A stretch of DNA of 64,000 nucleotides from Saprospiraceae bacterium (GCA_020437105.1 JAGQWR010000002.1:46212-110211); one strand, 5' to 3'. Positions 32,747 to 42,769 are shown, counted from the first letter of the stretch. Notes: generated by a model from the letters alone, not told the origin. Numbers and translations: made by a program.

Positions 32747-33778
32747 CTAAACAGTAGCCACTACAGGGAGTAATTTCTTTTGTACCAGTGATTCTGCAAT
32801 TTGTATGGCATTTGTCGCTGCGCCTTTCCGCAAGTTATCGGAAACGATCCAAAGGTTCAAGGCATTGTCGATAGATTCATCCCGGCGTACCCTGCCTACA
32901 AATACATCATCCTGGTCTTTTGCCAAAAGTGGCATCGGATATTGATTCTGACCGGGATTATCCACGAGGGTAATGCCTGGTGCAGTTTCAAGTAGTTTTC
33001 GTACTTCCCGGATATCAAATGGCCGTTCGAATTCTGCATTGACAGATTCAGAATGGCCGCCATGAACCGGTACCCGTACGGCTGTCGCTGTTACTTTAAG
33101 TCCGGGAATACCCATAATCTTACGGGTTTCATGGACTAATTTCATTTCTTCCTTCGTGTAATCGTTTTCCAGGAAAACATCACAGTGCGGTAAGCAATTT
33201 TCAAAAATCGGATGCGGATAAGCCCGTTCTTCTGCTTGTGGCTTAAACCCATTTCGCTCCAGTTGGTATTGTTTTACCGCCTGAACTCCTGTACCGGTAA
33301 AGGATTGGTAGGTAGAGATTACCAGGCGTTTCAATCCGTAGGCCGCATGAAGCGGAGCCAGGGCAACAACCATTTGGATGGTCGAGCAGTTTGGATTGGC
33401 AATAATTCTGTCGGTTGAATCCAGAGCCATGCCATTCACTTCCGGAACGATTAGTTTTTTATCTGGTTCCATGCGCCAGGCACTGGAATTGTCAACTACG
33501 ATCGTGCCAACAGCTGCAAATTTGGGAGCCCATTCCAGAGAAACACTGCCACCTGCAGAAAAAAGTGCCAGATCCGGAGCAGCTTTTACTGCTTCAGCCA
33601 GGGAATAAACGGGGTACTCCTGTCCATTAAAGGTAACTTTTTTGCCTTTGGAACGGTCTGAAGCAACCGGAAATAATTCAGAAACGGGAAATGCCCGCTC
33701 TTCTAATACTTTCAGCATAACTGTGCCAACTAAACCAGTTGCACCAATAATTGCTACTTTCATTTTTTCTTTTTTCAA
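32747..33778 (-). CDS. asd: Aspartate-semialdehyde dehydrogenase
   Basis: A 343-residue enzyme reducing aspartyl phosphate to the semialdehyde with NADPH, feeding lysine/diaminopimelate, threonine and methionine synthesis. IIGATGLVG near the N-terminus binds NADP; IIANPNCSTIQMV holds the catalytic Cys; RVPVHGGHSESVNAEF holds the catalytic His. The start may be ATG 33778 or the second Met (33763), which gives the usual family N-terminus MKVAIIGATG. It is alone on the minus strand. Confidence 0.96.
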   Translation of the reverse strand: MKKEKMKVAIIGATGLVGTVMLKVLEERAFPVSELFPVASDRSKGKKVTFNGQEYPVYSLAEAVKAAPDLALFSAGGSVSLEWAPKFAAVGTIVVDNSSAWRMEPDKKLIVPEVNGMALDSTDRIIANPNCSTIQMVVALAPLHAAYGLKRLVISTYQSFTGTGVQAVKQYQLERNGFKPQAEERAYPHPIFENCLPHCDVFLENDYTKEEMKLVHETRKIMGIPGLKVTATAVRVPVHGGHSESVNAEFERPFDIREVRKLLETAPGITLVDNPGQNQYPMPLLAKDQDDVFVGRVRRDESIDNALNLWIVSDNLRKGAATNAIQIAESLVQKKLLPVVATV

Positions 33779-33982
33779 ATGGTAGCCGCTAAGATACCGG
33801 ATTTCCTATATTGAGGCAGCGCTTTTGGAGGAGTTTTCTTATTATCTTTCGAAAAGGTCGTAAATTGAAATCCTCATAATCCATTTCTATTACTGCAAAG
33901 CAATAAACGATTTGGGCTTGCCTGTCGTATGTTGTGTAAATTCGAATTCGGTATATTTTTTCGCCCAAATATTAAACATGTC

Positions 33983-36634
33983 ATGTTTACGAATAATTCC
34001 TGCCACTTTGCATTGAGGTGGATACTATGTGCTTTTTTCTCCTGTTCGATTTTCGTGCTCTCTGCGCAGCTGCAGGATGATTTTTCTGATGGGGATTTTA
34101 CAAACAATCCTGCCTGGTTGGGTAATACGGCGCTGTTTAGCGTCAATTTGAATTCCGAATTGCAGCTTCTGGATCCGGCCCCGGGCTCTTCAAATACCTC
34201 TTTTCTGTATCTGCCGGCCCCTACTTCCACATCGGCTGCTACCACCTGGGAATTTTATTTTCTACTGGACTTTGCGCCTTCGTCAAGCAATTATGGCTTG
34301 GTTTATCTGGGCGCTGCTACCAGCGATTTGACAGCAGATCAGGACGGATATTATGTAAAACTGGGTGGAGTAAGTGGCGATACGGATGCCCTGGAACTTT
34401 ATCGGGAGTCGAATGGATCTTCAACCTTATTGATCAGTGGTACTGCCGGGGCCCTTGGCTTAGCTCCTGCACAGGCTCGGGTGCGCATTACCCGCTCTAC
34501 TGTTGGCGAATGGGCACTTTATGCCGATTATAGCGGAGGTACCAATTTTCAATTGGAAGGACAGGCAGTGGATGCTACCTTTTCCACCAGTGCCAATTTT
34601 GGCTTTGTGTGCAACTATACCAGTACCCGAAACGAACACTTCTTTTTTGATGACCTGCTGATTGATCCCATTTATCAGGATCTGGATCCGCCTCAATTAT
34701 TGGAGGTCGTTGCCGAATCTGCGACCCAACTCCGTGTCACATTTAATGAGGCCCTGGATCCGCTTTCCGCGGAAGCGCCGGACAACTATACTATTGATGC
34801 TGGAATTGGGATGCCTGTAACGGCGCAATTGGATGTGGGGATTCCTACGGAACTTACACTCACGCTGGGTAATCCGCTTCAGAATGGAGCGTCTTATTCT
34901 CTGACGGTCTCGGGGGTGGAGGACCTGGCCCAAAATGCCATTTCATCTGCCAGTTTGGATTTTGACTATCAGGAACTGAGTATGCCCTTACCTTTTGAGG
35001 TATTAATGCATGAGATTATGGCAGATCCTACGCCATCTATCGGACTGCCGGATGCTGAATTCATCGAAATTTATAATCCCTCTGCCAAGACTTTTCAATT
35101 AGAAGGCTGGTCGATCAGTAGTGGCAGTACCCCGGCGGTTTTGCCGGACTATCTATTTGCTCCAGGCACGTATTTAATTTTGTGTGACGAAGATGATGCT
35201 GCCGATTTAGCGCCTTACGGTTCGGTGCTGGGGCTGTCAAATTTTCCTGCTTTGGTAAACTCCGGAGATCAGCTGGTATTACTTGGGGCGGATTTATCCA
35301 TTATCCATGTAGTGGCTTACACAGATGAATGGTACCGGTCTTCTGCTAAAAAAGATGGCGGTTGGACGCTGGAAATGATCAATCCCGAGGCGCCTTGTGC
35401 CGATGCTGAAAACTGGATTGCATCAGAGAGTTTAAGTGGTGGTACACCAGGTGCCCCCAATTCGGTACACTCAGAAACGCCGGATACTTTTGGTCCCCGG
35501 CTTCTGCAAGTTTATCCGGAAGACGCCTATGAACTGTTTGTACAGTTTGATGAATTTTTGGATACCGACTTTGCTTCTGATCCTGCAAATTATATCATTG
35601 ATCCGCCTATCTCGATTGGTGCAGCCAATATAGATCCGTTTCTACATGATCGGGTAAATTTACTGTTAGATGAGCCCCTTGATTCTTTTACCGTTTATAC
35701 GCTGAGTTTATCGAACGGGTTAACAGATTGCATTGGCAACCCGGCAACAGGTTTATCGGAAGTGCGTTTTGGTTTACCGGCAATACCCGGTAAAGGTGAT
35801 TTGTTGATCAACGAATTACTCTTTCATCCGGAAGTTGGGGGCAGTGATTTTGTGGAATTATTTCATGCTGGCGATCGGCCTATTGATTTAAATGACCTGG
35901 TAATTGGAAACATACAGGAGGCGAGTGATTCACTGGTTGGACTTTCGGTCTCCCGCCTGATTTTTCCGGGAGATTACGTCGTACTTACGGAGTCTCCGGC
36001 AGATATTTTAGAACGATATGAGGTACCTGATCCGGGACTCTTGGTACAGACAGATCTTCCGACTTTTGGGACTCCTTCCGGGAATGTGACAATCGTATCC
36101 CCGGGAATAGAGGGAGCTGCAGTCATCCTGGATGTATTTGATTATACGGAAGAAATGCACCATCCCCTGCTGGATGAAACCAGAGGCGTTTCTTTGGAGC
36201 GTTTGCGATTGAGTGATTCGACCAATGTGTCTTCGAATTGGCATTCGGCGGCAGCCACAGCAGGTTTTGCCACTCCAACTGCGCCAAATTCTAATCTGTT
36301 TGAGGATCGTTCGGGAAATCTGTTTCGCTTAGCATATCCCTCCTTTTCTCCGAATGGAGATGGATTCCGGGATGTCTTGTTGCTTGATTATGATTTGGAG
36401 GAACCTGATTTTGTGGCAAATATCCGGGTATTTGACACACAGGGAAGGCAGATCCGGGTACTCGCTGCAAATGCGCTTTTAGCGGGTTCCGGCAGCTTTC
36501 AGTGGGCTGGCGATACAGAGAATGGCGATTTGGCCTCCATGGGAATTTATGTAATATGGATTGAGTATTTTCACCCGGATGGGAGGAAATTCGAACAGAA
36601 AATTAGCTGTGTATTGGCTAAGGATTTTCGATAA
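33983..36634 (+). CDS. Large secreted lamin-tail-domain protein with a T9SS-type C-terminus
   Basis: An 883-residue protein from the ATG at 33983, which gives a good signal peptide (ends VLSAQ); a longer in-frame form from 33929 would bury it. After a laminin-G-like N-terminal region (about 30-215) and an Ig-like region with LRVTFNEALDP, it has lamin tail domains near 335-490 (LMHEIMADPTP, EFIEIYNPS) and 610-750 (LLINELLFHPEVGGSDFVELFH) with another Ig-like unit (LFVQFDEFLD) between. The last 90 residues (PSFSPNGDGFRDVLLL, GSFQWAGDTENGDLASMGIYV) match the FlgD-like/type B gliding-associated C-terminal domain, so T9SS export is expected. Function on the surface is unknown. Confidence 0.88.
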   Translation: MFTNNSCHFALRWILCAFFSCSIFVLSAQLQDDFSDGDFTNNPAWLGNTALFSVNLNSELQLLDPAPGSSNTSFLYLPAPTSTSAATTWEFYFLLDFAPSSSNYGLVYLGAATSDLTADQDGYYVKLGGVSGDTDALELYRESNGSSTLLISGTAGALGLAPAQARVRITRSTVGEWALYADYSGGTNFQLEGQAVDATFSTSANFGFVCNYTSTRNEHFFFDDLLIDPIYQDLDPPQLLEVVAESATQLRVTFNEALDPLSAEAPDNYTIDAGIGMPVTAQLDVGIPTELTLTLGNPLQNGASYSLTVSGVEDLAQNAISSASLDFDYQELSMPLPFEVLMHEIMADPTPSIGLPDAEFIEIYNPSAKTFQLEGWSISSGSTPAVLPDYLFAPGTYLILCDEDDAADLAPYGSVLGLSNFPALVNSGDQLVLLGADLSIIHVVAYTDEWYRSSAKKDGGWTLEMINPEAPCADAENWIASESLSGGTPGAPNSVHSETPDTFGPRLLQVYPEDAYELFVQFDEFLDTDFASDPANYIIDPPISIGAANIDPFLHDRVNLLLDEPLDSFTVYTLSLSNGLTDCIGNPATGLSEVRFGLPAIPGKGDLLINELLFHPEVGGSDFVELFHAGDRPIDLNDLVIGNIQEASDSLVGLSVSRLIFPGDYVVLTESPADILERYEVPDPGLLVQTDLPTFGTPSGNVTIVSPGIEGAAVILDVFDYTEEMHHPLLDETRGVSLERLRLSDSTNVSSNWHSAAATAGFATPTAPNSNLFEDRSGNLFRLAYPSFSPNGDGFRDVLLLDYDLEEPDFVANIRVFDTQGRQIRVLAANALLAGSGSFQWAGDTENGDLASMGIYVIWIEYFHPDGRKFEQKISCVLAKDFR

Positions 36635-36676
36635 TGGCGCTTTAATATTTGTAAATAGAGCATTTTGGAAAAAGGA

Positions 36677-37630
36677 ATGAATATTCGAAATTTCTTTAGG
36701 CATCCTGTAGTAAGCGTGCTCATTGCCAGTTTAATGATCTTAGAACTCATTCTGGTAATGAATCCGCCCAATGCGCTTGTCTTTAAATTGGGGGTGGATA
36801 ATGCGGTTCGGGTTATGCTTTTTTATCTGTTTCTGGGTTTTTTCTTTATGCTGGTAGGACAGAATAAATTACTTTTTTTAAGTTTTACCTGCTGTGCTGT
36901 ATTGTGTTCTTTTTTGAAAAACCGCACGGATGGTATCCCGGAACAAACTTCGCTTGTCGAAAACAGCTCTCCCACTTTTAGCATGGCACATTTCAGTGCT
37001 GCCAATATTAATGAAGGGCACCAGGAAGCCCTTGCCATGATTCTGGAAACAGATCCTGATCTGGTTTCCGTACAGGAGTTGAGTCCGATCTGGGCCAGTT
37101 GGCTGGAAGAAAAATTGGAGGGCAGGTATCCCTATTCTTTTGAGCTTCCGGATGTAGATATTTTTGGTCTGGCGCTGTATTCGAAGATTCCTTTTGAAAA
37201 AATTGACACCTTCCACTATAGAAATATTCCCATTCTGAAAGGAACAATCCGTGTGGATAAGAACCATTTGGTGGAGCTGTTGAGTATTCAGACATACCCG
37301 GCATTAAGCCAATTGGATTATGAGCGCATTAAAGAGCATTTAGAATTAGCGGTTGAAGAAACCAAAGACGATAAGCTTCCCATGTTGGTTTTCGGGCAAT
37401 TTCAACTGGTACCCTGGTCAAATGAGATTTTGAAATTCCGGGAGGAGCTGCAATTACAGGATAGTCGAAAGGGGCTTTTATCGGCTTACCCAAGTGGTTC
37501 CTTAAGTTTGCTTAACATACCGTTTGACCATATTTTTCATACAAAGGATATTCAATGTTTGTATTTCGCGACAATTAATTCGGAGGAAACTAAACAGTTA
37601 GGGATTATTGGTACCTACCAACTTAAATAA
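36677..37630 (+). CDS. Membrane-anchored EEP (endonuclease/exonuclease/phosphatase) fold protein, degenerate active site
   Basis: A 317-residue protein from the ATG at 36677. Two or three N-terminal hydrophobic helices (about 10-80) precede an EEP-fold domain: MAHFSAANINEGHQEAL, then DPDLVSVQELSPIWASWLEE, SKIPFEKIDTFH, and near the end IPFDHIFHTKDI. The two-residue metal-ligand site that is normally GDFN reads GQFQ here (in LVFGQFQLVPWS), and the Hip motif before it is Tyr rather than His (SIQTYPAL). So catalysis may be lost although the fold and C-terminal His are kept. It lies 42 bases after the lamin-tail protein. Confidence 0.8.
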   Translation: MNIRNFFRHPVVSVLIASLMILELILVMNPPNALVFKLGVDNAVRVMLFYLFLGFFFMLVGQNKLLFLSFTCCAVLCSFLKNRTDGIPEQTSLVENSSPTFSMAHFSAANINEGHQEALAMILETDPDLVSVQELSPIWASWLEEKLEGRYPYSFELPDVDIFGLALYSKIPFEKIDTFHYRNIPILKGTIRVDKNHLVELLSIQTYPALSQLDYERIKEHLELAVEETKDDKLPMLVFGQFQLVPWSNEILKFREELQLQDSRKGLLSAYPSGSLSLLNIPFDHIFHTKDIQCLYFATINSEETKQLGIIGTYQLK

Positions 37631-37649
37631 ATTTCGGAATATCAAAAAG

Positions 37650-38012
37650 ATGCTCAAAAGTCGAATCAGGAGTTTTAAATTTGCAGGGATTGGCATCCGA
37701 GAACTTTTTACATCCCAACCCAACGCAAGGATTCACTTGTTTGTGGCGTTAGTAGTAACTGTGTCTGGTTTTTTGCTTAAAATATCCATTTTGGAATGGT
37801 GCATAGTGATTGTCACTATTTTTGGTGTTTTGGCTGCCGAGGCCTTTAATTCTGCGATTGAGAACTTAACAGATTTAGTGTCGCCGGATTTTCATCCGCT
37901 TGCCGGGAAAACCAAAGACTTGGCAGCTGCCGCAGTTCTTTTTATGGCGATTGGTGCGGTTTTGGTTGGGTTCCTTATTTTTGGTCCGAAGATTTGGACT
38001 TTATTGAATTAG
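37650..38012 (+). CDS. dgkA: Diacylglycerol/undecaprenol kinase (DgkA family)
   Basis: A 120-residue three-helix membrane kinase. ELFTSQPNARIHLFVAL and the signature EAFNSAIENLTDLVSPDFHPLAGKTKDLAAAAVLF are diagnostic. It phosphorylates diacylglycerol or undecaprenol using ATP, recycling lipid carriers. The ATG at 37650 is preferred over the upstream GTG-like start at 37608, which would overlap the preceding gene by 23 bases. Confidence 0.93.
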   Translation: MLKSRIRSFKFAGIGIRELFTSQPNARIHLFVALVVTVSGFLLKISILEWCIVIVTIFGVLAAEAFNSAIENLTDLVSPDFHPLAGKTKDLAAAAVLFMAIGAVLVGFLIFGPKIWTLLN

Positions 38013-38130
38013 ACAGAAAGCGCCCGGCACCAGTTTTTTTTTGTTTTTCCCCCTCCCACTGAACAATTACACTACATCAATTGCTAACAGATATATACTT
38101 GTTAAAACTATAAAGTCTAACTAGTTGGGA

Positions 38131-39609
38131 ATGAAATTTCGAGAAATGAAAAAATGGGGAGTAATTGGATTTTTATGTTTGATCTTGGCGGGAACTGGTT
38201 TTGGTCAAAACCAGTTGGGGATGCGGTTAAGCAATTACAGCGGAGTAGCCGGTATGCAGTTGAATCCGGCACACAATATAGCCTCCCGGCAAACCTGGGA
38301 AGCACAGTTGGGGGGTGTTTCTTTGTTTGGAGATAATAATTATTTCTTTGTTGAGAATACCAGTTTGTTGGATCTGTGGCGAGCCCGAAATTTAGATGCT
38401 TCCCTATACGAGCGTCCCGATCTTTCACCTGGCGAAGTGCCGGTAGGGGAGAAGGTATTTGTAGTTGATTACCAGGAGGGTTCCCGAAAACGATATGGTA
38501 CAGGAAATTTGAATATTATGGGTCCCGGGTTTATGATCAAACGGGATGATGGTCAAACGTTTGGCCTTTATACCGGTGTACGCGGAGGAGGAGGCAGCCA
38601 CCAGGTACCGAAGGGATTTAGCTATTTTCCATATTTCGGTCAAAAATTCTACGATTCCTTTGATGTGGAGCCTTTCGCGGGGGCGATCATGCTCTGGGGT
38701 GAAGTTGGTTTTAATTATGGGTTTTCTATAGAGACCAATGTTGGCCGAATCGGCCTGGGCTTGAATGCTAAGATTTTAGCCGGCATGGAAGGCTTCTATT
38801 TCAAAAGCGAGGAACAGGTGGATTTTACCAAATTACCCGACCTTCAATTTACCTCCAACATCGCGCAATTGCGCTTTGGATATACGAGTTCAAACCTGGA
38901 TCCCTACAATTTGTCACCTAAATTTAATGGGTACGGCTTGGGGCTGGATTTAGGTTTTACTTATATCGTCGATGGGTATGATGAAGCACCAAAATGGCAA
39001 TTCGGTGCCTCTATCCTTGATATTGGTTCTGTCAATTTTCGCCAGAATGCAAATCCGCAAATAGTGTCGGCTGATTCCCTGATACTGATCGATGGGGGCG
39101 CATACGATTTTTTCACCGGGATAGAAGACATTCCGGCCGTAGTCAAAAAATTTAGCGAACAAGCCCTCGCAGATTCCTTATTATCCTCGGCTGGGAGCCA
39201 ATATCGGATTTGGACACCAACAGCATTGACACTGTCTGCAGATTACTCCTTCAATGATTTCTTTTTTGTCAATGCCATTTTGGTACAACGGGTACCGGTT
39301 GGAGATTTAGCTGTTACCAGAGATAATATTTTGGCTATAACGCCCCGATTTGAGCATAAATGGTTTGAATTTAGTCTGCCTGTGGTTTTATTGGAATATA
39401 ATCAGGTGCAGGTCGGAGTAGCAGCCAGGGTCGGTGTAATAACGATAGGGTCTGATAATATAGCCTCTCTAATGGGCAAATCGAATCTGAGTGGAATGGA
39501 TTTTTATTTCGGAGTGAAAGTGCCTGGTTTTCAGGCTGCCTCCGAGCGCGGAGTCCCTTCTACTTCCAAACGACGGAAGAGAGGTAAGGTAAAATGTTAC
39601 AGTTTTTAG
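38131..39609 (+). CDS. DUF5723-type outer-membrane protein
   Basis: About 492 residues from the ATG at 38131 (alternative ATG 38146 gives the neatest signal peptide MKKWGVIGFLCLILAGTGFGQ-like). After the signal comes NQLGMRLSNYSGVAGMQLNPAHN, a mark of DUF5723 proteins, then GDNNYFFVENTS and many alternating amphipathic strands typical of a large beta-barrel. The C-terminus ends in a basic stretch. These proteins are common exported Bacteroidota proteins of unknown role. Confidence 0.82.
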   Translation: MKFREMKKWGVIGFLCLILAGTGFGQNQLGMRLSNYSGVAGMQLNPAHNIASRQTWEAQLGGVSLFGDNNYFFVENTSLLDLWRARNLDASLYERPDLSPGEVPVGEKVFVVDYQEGSRKRYGTGNLNIMGPGFMIKRDDGQTFGLYTGVRGGGGSHQVPKGFSYFPYFGQKFYDSFDVEPFAGAIMLWGEVGFNYGFSIETNVGRIGLGLNAKILAGMEGFYFKSEEQVDFTKLPDLQFTSNIAQLRFGYTSSNLDPYNLSPKFNGYGLGLDLGFTYIVDGYDEAPKWQFGASILDIGSVNFRQNANPQIVSADSLILIDGGAYDFFTGIEDIPAVVKKFSEQALADSLLSSAGSQYRIWTPTALTLSADYSFNDFFFVNAILVQRVPVGDLAVTRDNILAITPRFEHKWFEFSLPVVLLEYNQVQVGVAARVGVITIGSDNIASLMGKSNLSGMDFYFGVKVPGFQAASERGVPSTSKRRKRGKVKCYSF

Positions 39610-39684
39610 ATTGTTTCGTCAAAATATCAACGTGTAACCAACCAATCTTTGGAATAGCTACACTTTTGTATTGAATCAGTTCCC

Positions 39685-39692
39685 TACTTTTG
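39685..39692 (+). promoter_or_regulatory. Candidate promoter of the OmpH gene
   Basis: TACTTTTG matches TAnnTTTG; a TTTG (39665-39668) lies 16 bases upstream as a possible -33 element. It is 48 bases before the ATG. Confidence 0.5.
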
Positions 39693-39740
39693 TACGGAAT
39701 TTTTTTTAGCCCTCCAGGGTGAATTTAATTATAAGAACCA

Positions 39741-40253
39741 ATGAAAGTTAATTTTAAAGTAGTGTTGTTGTTGGCAGGCTTTGTGTCATTGCAAACAACA
39801 GCTGTGTTAGCTCAAAAATTTGGCTACACCAATTCTGCCGCGATTCTGGTAGAGATGCCGGCAACAAAATCTGCGGATGCGCAATTGAAGACTCTTCAGG
39901 AACAGCTTACAAAAGAACTGAAGGATAAGGAAACAGAATTTAACGCTAAGGTGCAGGAATACCTGCAAGCTGCTGATACCGGTACCCTTACGCCTAAGCA
40001 AATGCAGGATCAGGAAGCTGCACTAACTGCGGAGCAACAAAACCTTCAGAAGCTTCAGAATGATGCGATGGTAAAAATCCAGAATAAACGGGATCAGCTT
40101 TACAGTCCGATTCTGGAAAAAGTACAACTCGCCATTGATGCGGTTGGAAAGGAAAAAGGCTACGACATCATTTTTGATGTGGCTGCACTCAACGTAATCC
40201 TTTTCGCAAATGAATCGGAAGACGTTACGGCTTTAATAAAAGCAAAGTTATAA
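39741..40253 (+). CDS. OmpH/Skp-family periplasmic chaperone
   Basis: A 170-residue exported protein: signal peptide 1-24 (ends VLAQ), then KFGYTNSAAILVEMPATKSAD and a long helical hairpin (about 45-130, Lys/Glu/Gln-rich) followed by AAIDAVGKEKGYDIIFDVAAL-like C-terminal strand. Skp/OmpH trimers hold unfolded outer-membrane proteins in transit to the Bam complex. The gene is monocistronic, with its own promoter-like box and terminator. Confidence 0.93.
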   Translation: MKVNFKVVLLLAGFVSLQTTAVLAQKFGYTNSAAILVEMPATKSADAQLKTLQEQLTKELKDKETEFNAKVQEYLQAADTGTLTPKQMQDQEAALTAEQQNLQKLQNDAMVKIQNKRDQLYSPILEKVQLAIDAVGKEKGYDIIFDVAALNVILFANESEDVTALIKAKL

Positions 40254-40268
40254 TAGTAGAATAGACCG

Positions 40269-40300
40269 AAAGGGCGGATCTTCGGATTCGCCCTTTTTTT
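40269..40300 (+). terminator. Terminator of ompH
   Basis: AAGGGCGGATC (from 40270) pairs with GATTCGCCCTT (one G-T pair) over a TTCG tetraloop, followed by seven T's. Confidence 0.9.
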
Positions 40301-40303
40301 GTC

Positions 40304-41434
40304 CTAACTCTTCTTCAGGCGTTGTTGGAGTTGCAGGTAAAAATGAATCTGGTACATCTCCAGAATTCCGATAATCTGCCCCGCATCATCCCCAATAACC
40401 AGCGTTTCCCGATTTGATTGTTGCATCAAATCGTATGCCTCCCGAAGATTCATATCCTTTGAAATCGGTGCCGGGTGTATCGGGATAATATAATCTTCTA
40501 CTATCCCAATTACCTGTTCCATTTTTAGCGCATCCATCAAAGCAATTTCGGGTAAAATCCCTATGGGTACTTCATCTGTATCTCCCGCTACCAGAAAATT
40601 GCGTTCAGCTCCCTGCAGGTATAGATCCAATGGTTTTTGGAGCAGATCTGAAGCCGTCAATAAGGTGAAGTTCCGACGCATCAGGCGCTTTACAGTTTCC
40701 TTAGACAACAAACTTTCCGTTTGCATAAACCGATATTCCTGCGCGGCAGAAAAGAAGATAAAGACTCCGATAAAGGCCAGGATAATACTATAAGTCCACA
40801 GACCATACAAGACCATTAATACAGCAAATACCTGTCCGACCACCGAGGCTATTTGAGTAGCCCGAAGCCTGCCCAGGGGCATAGACAAGAGGGCGCGAAA
40901 AATTCGTCCACCGTCCATTGGAAAGGCGGGAATGAGATTGAAAAATGCCAGACTTAAATTGAGGATAAAAAGGGAAGCTGCAAAATAAGAAGAAAGCAGC
41001 ACCGGGAGCCTGGGGAGATTTCCATTCCACAGAAGGTTTAGAAAGGTATCTGTATTCTCCCTGTCGATCAAAAAAAGAAAAGGAGCAAGCAAGAGTGCGA
41101 TTCCAATATTTACCAGGGGGCCGGCAATAGCAACCGAAAATTCCTGCCAGGGTTTTTCCGGAAGTTTATCCAGCCGGGCGATCCCTCCAATTGGGGATAA
41201 AATTATGTCAACGGTTTTGACGCCATATCTCCTTGCTGTGAGGGCATGGCCAAATTCGTGAAGCGCTACACAGGCAAAAACAGACAAAAGGAATAAGCTC
41301 GACCAAAGTAAATAAGAAAAACTGCCGGTTTGAGACCATCCGAAAAAAGCCAATCCTCCAAAAAGCAGGAAGAAGGTCCAGTGTATTCGCAGCGGAATAC
41401 CAAAAATTTTTACCAGCTGAATTGATCCGCCCAT
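40304..41434 (-). CDS. Site-2-protease-type membrane metalloprotease with CBS domains
   Basis: A 376-residue M50-family protease. HEFGH (59-63) supplies the zinc ligands and catalytic Glu; PAFPMDGGRIFRALL (about 170) supplies the third Asp ligand. Six or so transmembrane helices lie in residues 1-230; the C-terminal 130 residues are a CBS pair (about 245-370). It belongs to the Rv2625c/SpoIVFB-like group that cleaves membrane substrates and is regulated by ligand binding to CBS. Substrate unknown. It is convergent with ompH. Confidence 0.93.
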   Translation of the reverse strand: MGGSIQLVKIFGIPLRIHWTFFLLFGGLAFFGWSQTGSFSYLLWSSLFLLSVFACVALHEFGHALTARRYGVKTVDIILSPIGGIARLDKLPEKPWQEFSVAIAGPLVNIGIALLLAPFLFLIDRENTDTFLNLLWNGNLPRLPVLLSSYFAASLFILNLSLAFFNLIPAFPMDGGRIFRALLSMPLGRLRATQIASVVGQVFAVLMVLYGLWTYSIILAFIGVFIFFSAAQEYRFMQTESLLSKETVKRLMRRNFTLLTASDLLQKPLDLYLQGAERNFLVAGDTDEVPIGILPEIALMDALKMEQVIGIVEDYIIPIHPAPISKDMNLREAYDLMQQSNRETLVIGDDAGQIIGILEMYQIHFYLQLQQRLKKS

Positions 41435-41479
41435 ATTTTAAGATTCATATACTATTTAACAGGGCGTGCAAACGACGTG

Positions 41480-42664
41480 TTACACTTCCAGCTGTTCCCC
41501 TCCATAAACCGGAATATACAATTGTCCTTTTAAAATGCTCCGAGAGATAACGATTCGTTGAACCTCCGAAGTGCCTTCATAAATTTGAGTGATCTTCGCA
41601 TCACGCATCAGCCGTTCTACGTGGTATTCTTTTACAAAGCCGTACCCACCATGAATCTGAACAGCTTCTACTGTATGCCGCATAGCAACTTCAGAGGCAA
41701 ATAACTTAGCCATAGAGCTTGCTGTATCATAACTCAGTTTTTGGTCCTTGAGCCACGCTGAGCGATAAACAAGTAAACGGGCAGCTTCAATTTCTGTAGC
41801 CATATCTGCCAATTTAAAGGCAATGGCCTGGTGGCGGCTGATTGCTTTCCCGAAAGCTTCCCGTTCTTTGGAATAAGCAAGGGCTAATTCATAAGCACCT
41901 GCTGCAATTCCGAGAGCCTGAGAGGCTATACCAATACGACCTCCTGCCAGGGTTTTCATGGCAAATTTGAAGCCAAAACCATCTTCCCCAATGCGATTTT
42001 CTTTTGGAACTATCACATCATTATACATGATGGTGTGGGTATCGGAAGACCGAATCCCCAATTTATCTTCTTTGGCACCAATTTCTACGCCATCCCAACT
42101 GGTTTCAACAATCAATACATTAATGCCATGATGGCCTTTGTCTGCATCTGTTTGAGCAATAACCAGGTGGAGGCTGGATGTGCCGCCATTAGTGATCCAG
42201 TTTTTGGTACCATTAAGTACATAGTGATCCCCTTTGTCGATTGCTGTTGTGCGTTGACTGGTTGCGTCACTTCCTGCTTCCGGTTCGGAAAGGCAGAAAG
42301 ATCCGATCCATTCACCGCTGGCAAGTTTGGGGAGGTATTTTTGTTTTTGTTCTTCGGTTCCGTATGTTTCAATCCCCCAACAAACGAGTGAGTTGTTGAC
42401 AGACATTACTACGGAGCAGGAATTATCGATTTTGGAAATCTCCTCCATCGCTAATACATAGGATAAGCTGTCCATCCCGCTTCCACCGTATTCAGGAGCA
42501 ACCATCATCCCTAACAAACCCAGTTCACCCATTTTCTGCACCTGCTCTTTCGGGAATATCATATCCCGATCGCGTTCAATGACACCTGGTTTGAGTTCGT
42601 TTTGGGCAAATTCTCTAGCTGCTTCCTGCACAGCCAACTGTTCTTCTGTGAGCGAAAAGATCAT
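41480..42664 (-). CDS. Acyl-CoA dehydrogenase
   Basis: A 394-residue flavoenzyme. CLSEPEAGSDATSQRTTA (FAD and substrate contact), the WITNGG loop, and the C-terminal QIHGGYGFVKEYHVERLMRDAKITQIYEGTSEVQR contain the family signature; the catalytic base is the Glu of YEGTSE. It oxidises an acyl-CoA to the 2-enoyl-CoA and passes electrons to ETF. It looks like the short-chain/butyryl-CoA type. A minus-strand -7 box lies at 42770-42777. Confidence 0.95.
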   Translation of the reverse strand: MIFSLTEEQLAVQEAAREFAQNELKPGVIERDRDMIFPKEQVQKMGELGLLGMMVAPEYGGSGMDSLSYVLAMEEISKIDNSCSVVMSVNNSLVCWGIETYGTEEQKQKYLPKLASGEWIGSFCLSEPEAGSDATSQRTTAIDKGDHYVLNGTKNWITNGGTSSLHLVIAQTDADKGHHGINVLIVETSWDGVEIGAKEDKLGIRSSDTHTIMYNDVIVPKENRIGEDGFGFKFAMKTLAGGRIGIASQALGIAAGAYELALAYSKEREAFGKAISRHQAIAFKLADMATEIEAARLLVYRSAWLKDQKLSYDTASSMAKLFASEVAMRHTVEAVQIHGGYGFVKEYHVERLMRDAKITQIYEGTSEVQRIVISRSILKGQLYIPVYGGEQLEV

Positions 42665-42769
42665 AGATGCTGATTTTATTTGGATGGGTAAAACCTCAGA
42701 ACATGTCTATTACACTAATAACAAGGCCAAAACAATAAGGCATGTGCATTATTAGCGAATTTTCGCAGG

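Noticed and set aside
33929..33982. Longer start for the lamin-tail protein
   Set aside because: It would bury the signal peptide 18 residues inside; ATG 33983 gives a normal export signal.
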